Shown here: positions 1-5,260 of the stretch, piece by piece
Position numbering within the stretch: the stretch's first letter is position 1
Layout of the letters: the number at the start of each line of letters is the position of its first letter
Assembly: GCA_045603485.1 (NCBI GenBank)
Contig: JAZUMF010000058.1
Location: 1-9,569, forward strand
Length of the DNA stretch: 9,569 bases
Source: RGIG5952 sp045603485
GTDB lineage: Bacteria > Verrucomicrobiota > Kiritimatiellia > RFP12 > JAAYLN01
Direction: 5' to 3'
Position numbers and translations under genes: made by a program
Notes under the pieces: model-generated
Databases searched by the model: none
What the model was told of the DNA's origin: nothing
What the model saw: only the letters and a program-made list of their open reading frames with translations

Positions 1-23
1 ATGTGTGCCATACTGCTAAAATA

Positions 24-55
24 AAGAACCCCTAGGAGCAATGCCCAGGGGTCTT
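24..55 (-). terminator. Hairpin terminator of the PEP-CTERM operon
   Basis: Arms 29-36 and 44-51 pair as an 8-bp stem (one G-U pair) around a 7-nt loop. The stem is extended by AAGA against TCTT with a one-base bulge. It starts about 30 nt after the stop codon of the PEP-CTERM gene and, read on the minus strand, is followed by a T-rich but not pure T run. Position and stem strength support intrinsic termination; the weak T tract lowers certainty. Confidence 0.7.
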
Positions 56-84
56 GGTTTATGATTTGAAAACAAGGTTAAATT

Positions 85-654
85 TTAGGCAACCTTGCGC
101 TTTAGGCCAACTGCTGCGAGACCGAGGGCAAGAAGAGCAACTGTTGTTGGTTCAGGAACTGCTGTAGCAGGTGTCCACTTACCAACAGATGTTGCAAGTA
201 GAGTTGTAGCTCCACTAGCACCGCCTGCAGTCATTTCAATCGCAGACTTGGTGGCAATGTACATTGAGCCATAGTCAGGGGATGTGTAGTCATAAACTAC
301 AAGCATCCAATCCTTATCACCGACTTCATAATCCTTACTGCTAGACCACTGAGCAATACCGCCATTATTCGATGCGATTGCGCCAGATGATGATGTTGAA
401 GCAATCGTTCCAGCCTTGTAAGCATTGTAGATAGATTCAGCAGTATCATACTTAGCATATTCTGCCTCAGTTACGAGGAAGTAGTAGGCTTGAACAGCAC
501 CAGCCTTTGCACGCTGAGCAGTCTCAGAAGATGCATACCATGTGCCGTCAGCTGCACTAGCATGCATCATATTACCTGAAGCCCACTTAACAGTCGTCGC
601 CTGTGTGATAACAGCAGTTAAAACAACTGCGGTAATAGTAAGAATCTTTTTCAT
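85..654 (-). CDS. PEP-CTERM sorting domain protein, 189 aa
   Basis: This is a small exported protein with an N-terminal Sec signal (MKKILT, then a hydrophobic stretch to about residue 19) and a C-terminal PEP-CTERM tag: VPEP at 166-169, a hydrophobic helix at about 171-184 and the basic cluster KRK at 185-187. Such tags are recognised by an exosortase that processes and anchors the protein at the envelope; no exosortase is in this window. The middle (20-160) is rich in Ala, Ser, Thr, Gly and Tyr, as in other short PEP-CTERM proteins, and I recognise no enzymatic domain. The start is firm: AAGGAG lies 9 nt upstream (664-669). It follows the repeat-protein gene by 25 nt on the same strand and is followed by a terminator, so it is probably the second gene of a two-gene transcript. 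Its specific role is unknown. Confidence 0.9.
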   Translation of the reverse strand: MKKILTITAVVLTAVITQATTVKWASGNMMHASAADGTWYASSETAQRAKAGAVQAYYFLVTEAEYAKYDTAESIYNAYKAGTIASTSSSGAIASNNGGIAQWSSSKDYEVGDKDWMLVVYDYTSPDYGSMYIATKSAIEMTAGGASGATTLLATSVGKWTPATAVPEPTTVALLALGLAAVGLKRKVA

Positions 655-679
655 TTATGAGTTCTCCTTAAAGTTATAG

Positions 680-1501
680 TTATTCAACGATTGGGTTCTT
701 AACGACAATTGCAGCACCTTCGGTTGCAGGAACAAAAACAAAGCCTTCTCCAGCCCTAAGATCGATATCGTTCATGCGATATGTTTCCGAGAAGTCCCAA
801 TCGCCCCATGCATCAAGAGTGTACCAACCGACTTCGGCGCCTTCGGCCTCGGCTTCTGTAGCATTAAGGTATGAGAGTTCATATTTTTGCTTACCATCTG
901 TACCGAAGATACGAATGACATCGCCTCCGCCTACAAAGGTATCGTTTGCTCTTAATTGCGAAATTTTTATATCCACTGGGCTTGTATTGCCAGTCCAAAG
1001 TAGAGCACCCTTACTAGCAGTAATGGGCTTATCTGCTTGATGAACTTCACCAGAGTAGGTGATTGTTGCGCCTTCTGTTGTCGGAACAAAGACTAGACCA
1101 GTACCATAAGGCAATGCAAGATCGTTCATGCGATATGTTTCAGAGAAGTCCCAATCGCCCCATGCATCAAGAGTGTACCAACCGACTTCGGCGCCTTCAT
1201 TCTCAGCTTCTGTAGCGTTGAGGTATGAAAGTTCATATTTTTGCTTACCATCTGTACCGAAGATACGAATGACATCGCCTCCGCCTACAAAAGTATCGTT
1301 TGCACCAATTTCAGCAACTGTTGCAGACGAGCCGTCAGTTCCGACTGCCTTAAATGTTGGGACAGTCCAAAGAAGAGAACCCTTTGCGCCAGTGTACTCA
1401 ATATAACCGACAATGTTTGCGCTCTTGACTTCGCCCTGGGCAATTCCAGCAGCTACTGCGAGAGCAGAAAATACTGTAACTAACTTATATCTAGTTTTAT
1501 T
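680..1501 (-). CDS. Exported two-repeat protein; start codon missing or damaged
   Basis: The minus frame is open from a stop at 1513 down to TAA at 680. It encodes a typical signal peptide (basic KTRYK, hydrophobic run VFSALAVAAGIAQ, then GEVKSANIVGY), followed by two copies of a ~118-residue module. Each copy contains ANDTFVGGGDVIRIFGTDG, a VGWYTLDAWGDW segment and a G-x-G-x-VFVP strand. The module resembles uncharacterised exported beta-rich proteins that I associate with Kiritimatiellota; no activity can be assigned. No ATG, GTG or TTG is in frame at the signal peptide. The first in-frame ATG is at 1129, inside repeat 1, with no ribosome binding site, and starting there would remove the signal peptide and most of repeat 1. 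Near the expected start the sequence is GGAGAAATAAAACTAGA. Adding one G after AAAT gives ATG AAA ACT AGA in frame. Removing one T instead lets the ATG at 1508 read through. A sequencing error, a recent lesion or non-canonical initiation are all possible. It lies 25 nt upstream of the PEP-CTERM gene and probably shares its transcript. Confidence 0.75.
   Translation of the reverse strand, partial: NKTRYKLVTVFSALAVAAGIAQGEVKSANIVGYIEYTGAKGSLLWTVPTFKAVGTDGSSATVAEIGANDTFVGGGDVIRIFGTDGKQKYELSYLNATEAENEGAEVGWYTLDAWGDWDFSETYRMNDLALPYGTGLVFVPTTEGATITYSGEVHQADKPITASKGALLWTGNTSPVDIKISQLRANDTFVGGGDVIRIFGTDGKQKYELSYLNATEAEAEGAEVGWYTLDAWGDWDFSETYRMNDIDLRAGEGFVFVPATEGAAIVVKNPIVE
767..949 (-). repeat. Internal duplication, copy 2 (3' copy)
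   Basis: This 183-bp block matches 1121-1303 at an offset of 354 bp (118 codons) with about 9 mismatches and no gaps. It encodes the second copy of the conserved core of the exported repeat protein. Only one residue differs between the two copies (Ala in this copy, Asn in the other). Confidence 0.93.
1121..1303 (-). repeat. Internal duplication, copy 1 (5' copy)
   Basis: This is the partner of 767-949. Six of the nine differences are synonymous and the other three fall in a single codon. The modules diverge abruptly outside the block, so identity is confined to the central half of each ~118-residue repeat. Confidence 0.93.
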
Positions 1502-1674
1502 TCTCCATTTTTAAGGAAGAGTGGAAGAGGAATAAGAGGCTGGATTAAAAGTCAAGTAGGGGATGGATTAAAAGTCAGGTAGATGATAGGTGAATTGTGT
1601 ATAGAATATTGAAAAACTAGGAATAAAGGTTGTTTTAGATGAGGATTAAAGGAGGGATGCAGTTTTATAGTTTG
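1502..1674. other. Gene-free region upstream of the PEP-CTERM operon
   Basis: No coding frame is supported here. The region should hold the promoter of the minus-strand operon, but no convincing -35/-10 pair or sigma-54 site is visible; TTGACT on the minus strand at about 1555 is followed by a weak TATTCC at only 15 nt. The clear feature is the pair of direct repeats at 1541-1583. Together with A and B (1675-1923) it makes up the gene-free stretch between the repeat-protein and ATPase genes. Confidence 0.6.
1541..1583. repeat. Two 20-bp direct repeats, 23-bp spacing
   Basis: TGGATTAAAAGTCA followed by A/G and GTAG occurs at 1541-1560 and 1564-1583, 18 of 20 bases identical. A shorter related stretch (GAGGATTAAA) lies near 1641. 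The spacing is about two helical turns, and the pair sits roughly 40-80 bp upstream of the expected start of the exported repeat-protein gene. This arrangement suits a binding site for a regulator occupying one face of the DNA; that role is inference. Confidence 0.6.
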
Positions 1675-1832
1675 AAAACAACTAGTAAAAACAACTTTTT
1701 TCGCGGCAAAACTTTGCAGTGTTCTAAAGTTGGAGAGTGCTTACCCGCCAAAAACGGAACAATGGAAAGTTTCATTCCTTTCTTCACCTTCACCTAACTT
1801 AAAACCACCCGATTTGAAATAGGTAACATTTC
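1675..1832. repeat. Direct repeat A, left copy
   Basis: This intergenic block matches 3328-3475 in the same orientation. Over 1675-1812 there are two substitutions and a 6-bp insertion (a doubled CACCTT-like hexamer). Beyond that a shorter, gapped match (AGGTAA-x-ATTTC) continues. It is gene-free and includes inner inverted repeats such as AACTTT/AAAGTT. At its right end a 7-bp stem (1814-1820 with 1828-1834) lies inside a 9-bp long-range stem (1802-1810 with 1862-1870 in block B). Confidence 0.92.
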
Positions 1833-1838
1833 AAGTTG

Positions 1839-1923
1839 AGGCGTTAAAGTTAAGTTAAGGGGGGTGGTTTGCTAATTTTTCAATAAAATACCCCTGATAA
1901 CTGATGAAATTTGCATTTGGGAA
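1839..1923. repeat. Direct repeat B, left copy (3' of the ATPase)
   Basis: This block matches 3191-3275 without gaps, with about 7 substitutions in 85 bases, and ends only a few bases from the ATPase stop codon. The other copy forms the upstream region of the ATPase, so the same sequence lies at both ends of the gene. The left copy lacks the TATAAT found next to the right copy, so it is probably not an active promoter. Confidence 0.9.
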
Positions 1924-1927
1924 TCCT

Positions 1928-3151
1928 TCATACCAAGTCGTAGCCTCCTGCAATAAAATCTATCAAATTCACATGCTTGACCCCATCTCGTTTCTGAAGC
2001 AATGTATCTAAAGTGAAAAGATATCTGTGATAATGATCTTTTGTTGCAGAAAGTGCTCGGTATTCACGCTCTTCAGTATTTCTATCTGCGATTGTCATAG
2101 CTACTTGAATGTAAAAATATTCATTCTGCTTTCTTGCGATGAAATCGCATTCCAAAGAGCCTATTTGCCCCACACTCATTGTGTACCCATGACTCGATAG
2201 ATAATTGTATACAACATTCTCCAATACGGGCCCGTAGTTTATCCGACCATCCACATTCCGAGCGAAATATATTCCTGTATCGGCAAGATAATATTTACTC
2301 TCACCCATGAGCGACCGTTTGCTCTTCATATCAAAGCGAGGACACTTATACAAAATTCGAGCAGAATTCAGAACATCGATATAACGGTTCAATGTTTCTT
2401 TTTTTATCGGTAGATGCAAGGCGGAACGAAAGTAATTTTCAAGCGTTTGAAGATTAATGCGAGAACCGAAATTATTTACAAGGTATGTCACCACCTTGTC
2501 AAAAACAATACGATTCCTGATTTTGCATCGTGCATAAATATCTTTGTCAAAAACTTGGCCGACAATATCGCTAATGTATTTAACCTTTGCGTCAGTATCA
2601 GAAAACTCAAGTACCTTAGGAAATCCGCCACAGGTAAGGTATTCATCAAATTCCGTCCTATTGTCACCGATTATCAATCCCATAAATCGTTTCATGTAAA
2701 GAAACTCATCAAATGAAAGAGTATGCATATCGACTTGCACATAGCGTCCAGTCAATTTTGTTGCAAGTTCTCCACTCAACAGATAGGAATTTGAGCCTGT
2801 AATGAATATGGAACAATTTCCTTCTTCTCTGTATGCATTTATTACCGGCTCAAAATCCTTTACATTTTGTATTTCATCAATGAAGATATACTTGAATTTG
2901 TCATCGATAAGTTCAGCATCAATCGCTTTTTCCAAGGCATCAGGTGTAACTATGTTTTTATATCCATGTTTATCGAGATTCAAAAAGACGATGTCTTTTT
3001 CGGCGACCCCATTTCTTTTGAGTTCTAGCGCTACGCTTTGCATAAGACAACTTTTTCCGCAACGGCGGATGCCGGTAATTACCTTAATCAAATCCGAATT
3101 ATAAAACGGACGCAATTGCTTTAGATAAAATTCTCTTGGGTATATCTTCAT
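1928..3151 (-). CDS. AAA-family ATPase with DUF4143 C-terminal domain, 407 aa
   Basis: The N-terminal half is an AAA (AAA_14-like) ATPase: Walker A GIRRCGKS at 27-34, Walker B YIFIDE at 88-93, a sensor-1 like TGSN at 118-121, and KLTGRY at 132-137. The C-terminal part (about 200-400) fits DUF4143, with LECDFIARK followed by YIQVA. This resembles a PD-(D/E)XK nuclease fold in which the usual E-x-K is replaced by Q-V-A, so nuclease activity is doubtful. Length is normal for the family. These proteins are common and often multicopy in anaerobes; their role is not established, although defence, toxin-antitoxin-like and mobile functions have been proposed. The start is supported by GGAGGTG 7 nt upstream. 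The gene stands alone, flanked on both sides by repeats A and B, and reads as more AT-rich than the DUF4838 gene. No clear terminator follows it. Confidence 0.92.
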   Translation of the reverse strand: MKIYPREFYLKQLRPFYNSDLIKVITGIRRCGKSCLMQSVALELKRNGVAEKDIVFLNLDKHGYKNIVTPDALEKAIDAELIDDKFKYIFIDEIQNVKDFEPVINAYREEGNCSIFITGSNSYLLSGELATKLTGRYVQVDMHTLSFDEFLYMKRFMGLIIGDNRTEFDEYLTCGGFPKVLEFSDTDAKVKYISDIVGQVFDKDIYARCKIRNRIVFDKVVTYLVNNFGSRINLQTLENYFRSALHLPIKKETLNRYIDVLNSARILYKCPRFDMKSKRSLMGESKYYLADTGIYFARNVDGRINYGPVLENVVYNYLSSHGYTMSVGQIGSLECDFIARKQNEYFYIQVAMTIADRNTEEREYRALSATKDHYHRYLFTLDTLLQKRDGVKHVNLIDFIAGGYDLV

Positions 3152-3175
3152 GATTTTTCACCTCCAACGCCCTTC

Positions 3176-3205
3176 ATTATATCAAGTATAAGGCGTTAAA
3201 AGCAA
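3176..3205 (-). promoter_or_regulatory. Sigma-70 type promoter of the ATPase
   Basis: On the minus strand TATAAT (3181-3176) is preceded by TGA, giving an extended -10 (TGATATAAT). A weak -35 TTGCTT (3205-3200) lies 18 bp upstream, inside repeat B. The -10 is only 25 nt from the start codon, so transcription would begin about 18 nt upstream and leave a very short leader containing the strong GGAGGTG site. Confidence 0.72.
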
Positions 3206-3275
3206 GTTAAGGGGGGTGATTTGCTAATTTTTCAATAAAATACCACTGATAACTGCTGAAATTTGCAATTGGGAA
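3191..3275. repeat. Direct repeat B, right copy (5' of the ATPase)
   Basis: This is the partner of 1839-1923, about 92% identical by direct comparison. It contributes the -35 element of the ATPase promoter and carries a run of six G. Confidence 0.9.
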
Positions 3276-3327
3276 ATGTCGAGAATGATTTTAGGTGAAT
3301 GAGGGAGAAGTTGAAATGGAAACAACC

Positions 3328-3475
3328 AAAACAACTAGTAAAAACAACTTTTTTCGCGGCAAAACTTTGCAGCGTTCTAAAGTTGGAGAGTGCTTACCCG
3401 GCAAAAACGGAACAATGGAAAGTTTCATTCCTTTCTTCACCTAACTTAAAACCACCCGAAGTAGGTAATATTTCC
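3328..3475. repeat. Direct repeat A, right copy
   Basis: This is the partner of 1675-1832. The order along the plus strand is A, B, ATPase, B, A, with both A copies and both B copies in the same orientation. The arrangement is therefore nested and direct, not an inverted pair of ends. Confidence 0.92.
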
Positions 3476-3537
3476 ATCCTCTTTTCTCAACAATGTAATC
3501 TCGTCAATTTAGATAATTCTGTCTCAAGTTATGGCTA

Positions 3538-3606
3538 CGCCAACTGTCACATCAAAAAATCGCCAACTGTCACATCAAAAATTCGCCAACTGTCACATTA
3601 TCATTG
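3538..3606. repeat. Three tandem 23-bp repeats
   Basis: CGCCAACTGTCACAT occurs at 3538, 3561 and 3584, exactly 23 bp apart. The first two units are almost identical over all 23 bases (tails of A then T), and the third is identical for 15 bases before diverging. There is no spacer diversity, so this is not a CRISPR array. Iteron-like protein binding sites or the repeated end of a lost IS21-type element are the best readings. Confidence 0.85.
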
Positions 3607-3620
3607 AATTATATCCCATT

Positions 3621-3643
3621 AGAGGCACAAAGTGCCAGCCTCT
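3621..3643. repeat. Nested inverted repeats
   Basis: AGAGGC (3621-3626) pairs with GCCTCT (3638-3643), and GGCAC (3624-3628) can instead pair with GTGCC (3632-3636) around AAA. GAGGCACA (3622-3629) can also pair with TGTGCCTC (3659-3666). These are mutually exclusive folds. No T tract follows, so it is not an obvious terminator. Confidence 0.6.
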
Positions 3644-3658
3644 TACACTTTCCCACGC

Positions 3659-3690
3659 TGTGCCTCGTTGCCTTCGTGACTTTGTGTTAA
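3659..3690 (+). repeat. 8-nt periodic repeat, forward copy
   Basis: The stretch reads as 8-mers TGTGCCTC, GTTGCCTT, CGTGACTT, TGTGTTAA and is followed by AAAA. It resembles the short repeats of the CTTTGCGCCTTTGCG type that I have seen between genes of many environmental bacteria. Confidence 0.6.
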
Positions 3691-3766
3691 AAATAAAATG
3701 AGATTACGGTGCGGAACAATTTTGAAGTGGAATATCAAGTGAAAAAGGGAGATGGTAGGAGTTTTA

Positions 3767-3798
3767 ACGCAGAGAGGCAAAGGCGCAGAGAAGCAGAG
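3767..3798 (-). repeat. 8-nt periodic repeat, reverse copy
   Basis: Read on the plus strand, four consecutive 8-mers ACGCAGAG, AGGCAAAG, GCGCAGAG, AAGCAGAG share the pattern N-N-G-C-A-R-A-G, preceded by GTTTTA. On the minus strand it ends in GCGTTAAAAC, mirroring the forward copy at 3659-3690. The two copies face each other across about 76 bp. Confidence 0.65.
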
Positions 3799-3886
3799 AT
3801 TTTGTGTTCGTAGTATTAGGGAAGGTTATTCGGCGGCTTGGAGTTTGAGCGTTTGAGGAATGAAGAGTGGTATGGCGCGATGTGAT

Positions 3887-3915
3887 TTGACATATCTGAT
3901 TGGTGTGTGTATAAT
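3887..3915 (+). promoter_or_regulatory. Consensus sigma-70 promoter of the beta-helix gene
   Basis: TTGACA (3887-3892) and TATAAT (3910-3915) are separated by exactly 17 bp, a full match to the housekeeping consensus. Transcription would begin near 3922, leaving a leader of about 16 nt that contains GGAGG (3928-3932). This fixes the gene start at 3938, because the in-frame ATG at 3860 lies upstream of the promoter. Confidence 0.85.
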
Positions 3916-3937
3916 ATTCGTAATATTGGAGGTTATT

Positions 3938-5188
3938 ATGAAAATTCGTTTTTGTTTGATGGCGGTTGTCGGTTTGGCTTTTTTGTCGACTGTCTTTGCG
4001 AGTGTTACTAATGTCTATTATGTCGATCCTGTGAATAATCCTAATATTGTGGCTGTTGTCGCTGCTGCTGCACCTTCTTCTACTGTTTATGTTGCGAGGG
4101 GGAAATATACGATTACTTCTACAATAGCTCCTCCAAATGGTGTCAGGATTATCGGTGAAACGGGTAATTTTAATGATGTGGTTATTGATGGCCAAAACAA
4201 ATGTCGCGTTATAACTGCAAACAGCGGAAAGAATTATATTAGCGGCCTTACGATTATGCGCGGGAAGATGACGGGCTCAAATAGCACTCGGCAAAATGGC
4301 TGTGGTATTCACTTGTCGGGTGGCGGTACTGTGACGAATTGCCGTATTACGGCTTGCACTAGTGGCGATTATGTGAACGGTGTCGGTTTATATCTTAACT
4401 CTTCGTATGCTTTTGATACGATAATCGACTCATGCACGAATAGTCCAAGTTCCAGCAAGGAACAGGCTCAACGGACTAAGGGCTATGCCGTCTGTGTTGT
4501 GGGAGCAAGCAGAATGGAGCGTTGTAGGGTCGTTAAGAATAGAATGACATACGGGAGAAATGCCTCTAATTACTGGGGGGGAGCGTTGGCTATCGCAAAT
4601 AATGAGAAGGAGGAATATTCTAATTCTTGTATTGTCAGGAATTGCGAAATATCGAATAATGTTTATGAGAATTATACGAGAAGCGGAACTGCGACTCAGT
4701 TTGGCGCAATTGGCGTTTCTGTAAGTGCAGGTATTTTGGAGAATTGCACGATTGTGAGTAATATTGTGAAGTCTAGTGCATCAACAGATGGTGCTTGCGG
4801 TGTTGTTGGTTATCATTCGGCTAAGGGTACTATTAGGAACTGTCTTATTGCAGATAACTTTTACAATGGTAATCTTAAGAATTATTCAACAGTGAGTACT
4901 TATGGGGGTGGAGATAATTATCATAAACGATTTGTTTACTGTCTTACATATCCTGCGAATTCACATTTACCTTCGTCGACTATTATCAGCAATGTACCTA
5001 AGTATCGGTATACCGGTAGCGGAAAAATAAAGCTTGAAAGGGATTCCCCATGCGTTAATGCAGGGCTGATGCAAAGCTGGATGACGGGCGCAAGGGATCT
5101 TTACGGAAAGGACCGTGTCCGATACGACAAGGTTGATATCGGAGCTGTCGAGTGGATGCCGAGCGGTTTTACTCTTATGTTGAAATAA
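3938..5188 (+). CDS. Secreted right-handed beta-helix protein, choice-of-anchor-Q type, 416 aa
   Basis: The protein begins with a signal peptide (MKIRF, hydrophobic core to about residue 22, probable cleavage near VFA-SV). Next comes a YYVDP segment and a VAAAAPSSTVYVARGKY stretch, the usual entry into a right-handed parallel beta-helix. Residues about 60-350 are repetitive, Asn/Gly/Ser/Thr-rich turns with recurring short strands (GLTIMRG, VTNCRIT, LENCTIV, IRNCLIA). Residues 370-416 carry SPCVNAG and VDIGAVEW, the hallmark of choice-of-anchor-Q tails. Such proteins are exported and often bind or cleave surface polysaccharides, but I see no confident catalytic residues, so lyase activity is not claimed. 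The protein lacks a PEP-CTERM tag and ends shortly after GAVEW. The start at 3938 is chosen because GGAGG lies 5 nt upstream and a consensus promoter lies just before it. It converges on the DUF4838 gene across a shared terminator. Confidence 0.88.
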   Translation: MKIRFCLMAVVGLAFLSTVFASVTNVYYVDPVNNPNIVAVVAAAAPSSTVYVARGKYTITSTIAPPNGVRIIGETGNFNDVVIDGQNKCRVITANSGKNYISGLTIMRGKMTGSNSTRQNGCGIHLSGGGTVTNCRITACTSGDYVNGVGLYLNSSYAFDTIIDSCTNSPSSSKEQAQRTKGYAVCVVGASRMERCRVVKNRMTYGRNASNYWGGALAIANNEKEEYSNSCIVRNCEISNNVYENYTRSGTATQFGAIGVSVSAGILENCTIVSNIVKSSASTDGACGVVGYHSAKGTIRNCLIADNFYNGNLKNYSTVSTYGGGDNYHKRFVYCLTYPANSHLPSSTIISNVPKYRYTGSGKIKLERDSPCVNAGLMQSWMTGARDLYGKDRVRYDKVDIGAVEWMPSGFTLMLK

Positions 5189-5219
5189 TCGGACTTAGGC
5201 GGTCTTGTCCAGTAGATAA

Positions 5220-5254
5220 AAAAAGCCCGTGCGCTGCGTGCGCACGGGCTTTTT
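5220..5254. terminator. Bidirectional intrinsic terminator
   Basis: GCCCGTGCGC (5225-5234) pairs perfectly with GCGCACGGGC (5240-5249) around a 5-nt loop. A-runs on the left and T-runs on the right extend the pairing and give a T tract in both directions. It lies between the convergent beta-helix and DUF4838 genes, 7 bp before the DUF4838 stop codon, and should end transcripts from both. Confidence 0.95.
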
Positions 5255-5260
5255 CGTTGT

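Larger units (their letters stand above)
3152..3537. other. Gene-free upstream region of the ATPase
   Basis: This stretch holds the ATPase promoter and ribosome binding site, repeat B (3191-3275), a ~50-bp unique spacer, repeat A (3328-3475) and about 60 bp of unassigned sequence. The open plus-strand frame across 3299-3607 runs through repeat A, matches no recognised family and has no ribosome binding site, so I do not call it a gene. Confidence 0.7.
3607..3937. other. Gene-free repeat-rich region before the beta-helix gene
   Basis: No coding frame is supported. The region holds nested hairpins at 3621-3643, two facing 8-nt-periodic repeats (3659-3690 and 3767-3798), and the beta-helix gene promoter and ribosome binding site. 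Confidence 0.7.

Noticed and set aside
1..12. Possible sigma-54 half site on the minus strand (TATGGCACACAT)
   Set aside because: Only the -24 half is within the window; the -12 half cannot be seen.
774..1483. Plus-strand open frames across the exported repeat protein
   Set aside because: They are antisense shadows that repeat because the underlying DNA is duplicated; the minus frame has the signal peptide and conserved modules.
1814..1834. Terminator for the ATPase
   Set aside because: TTGAAAT pairs with ATTTCAA (7 bp, AT-rich) but no T tract follows on the minus strand and it is about 95 bp past the stop.
3538..3606. Possible CRISPR array
   Set aside because: The 23-bp units abut without distinct spacers, only three copies exist, and no cas gene is present.
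3299..3607. Plus-strand open frame of 102 codons
   Set aside because: It runs through direct repeat A and the 23-bp repeats and resembles no family; it is open by chance.
3860..3937. Earlier ATG giving a 442-residue beta-helix protein
   Set aside because: It lies upstream of a full-consensus promoter, has no ribosome binding site, and would put 26 residues before a clean signal peptide; 3938 has GGAGG 5 nt upstream.
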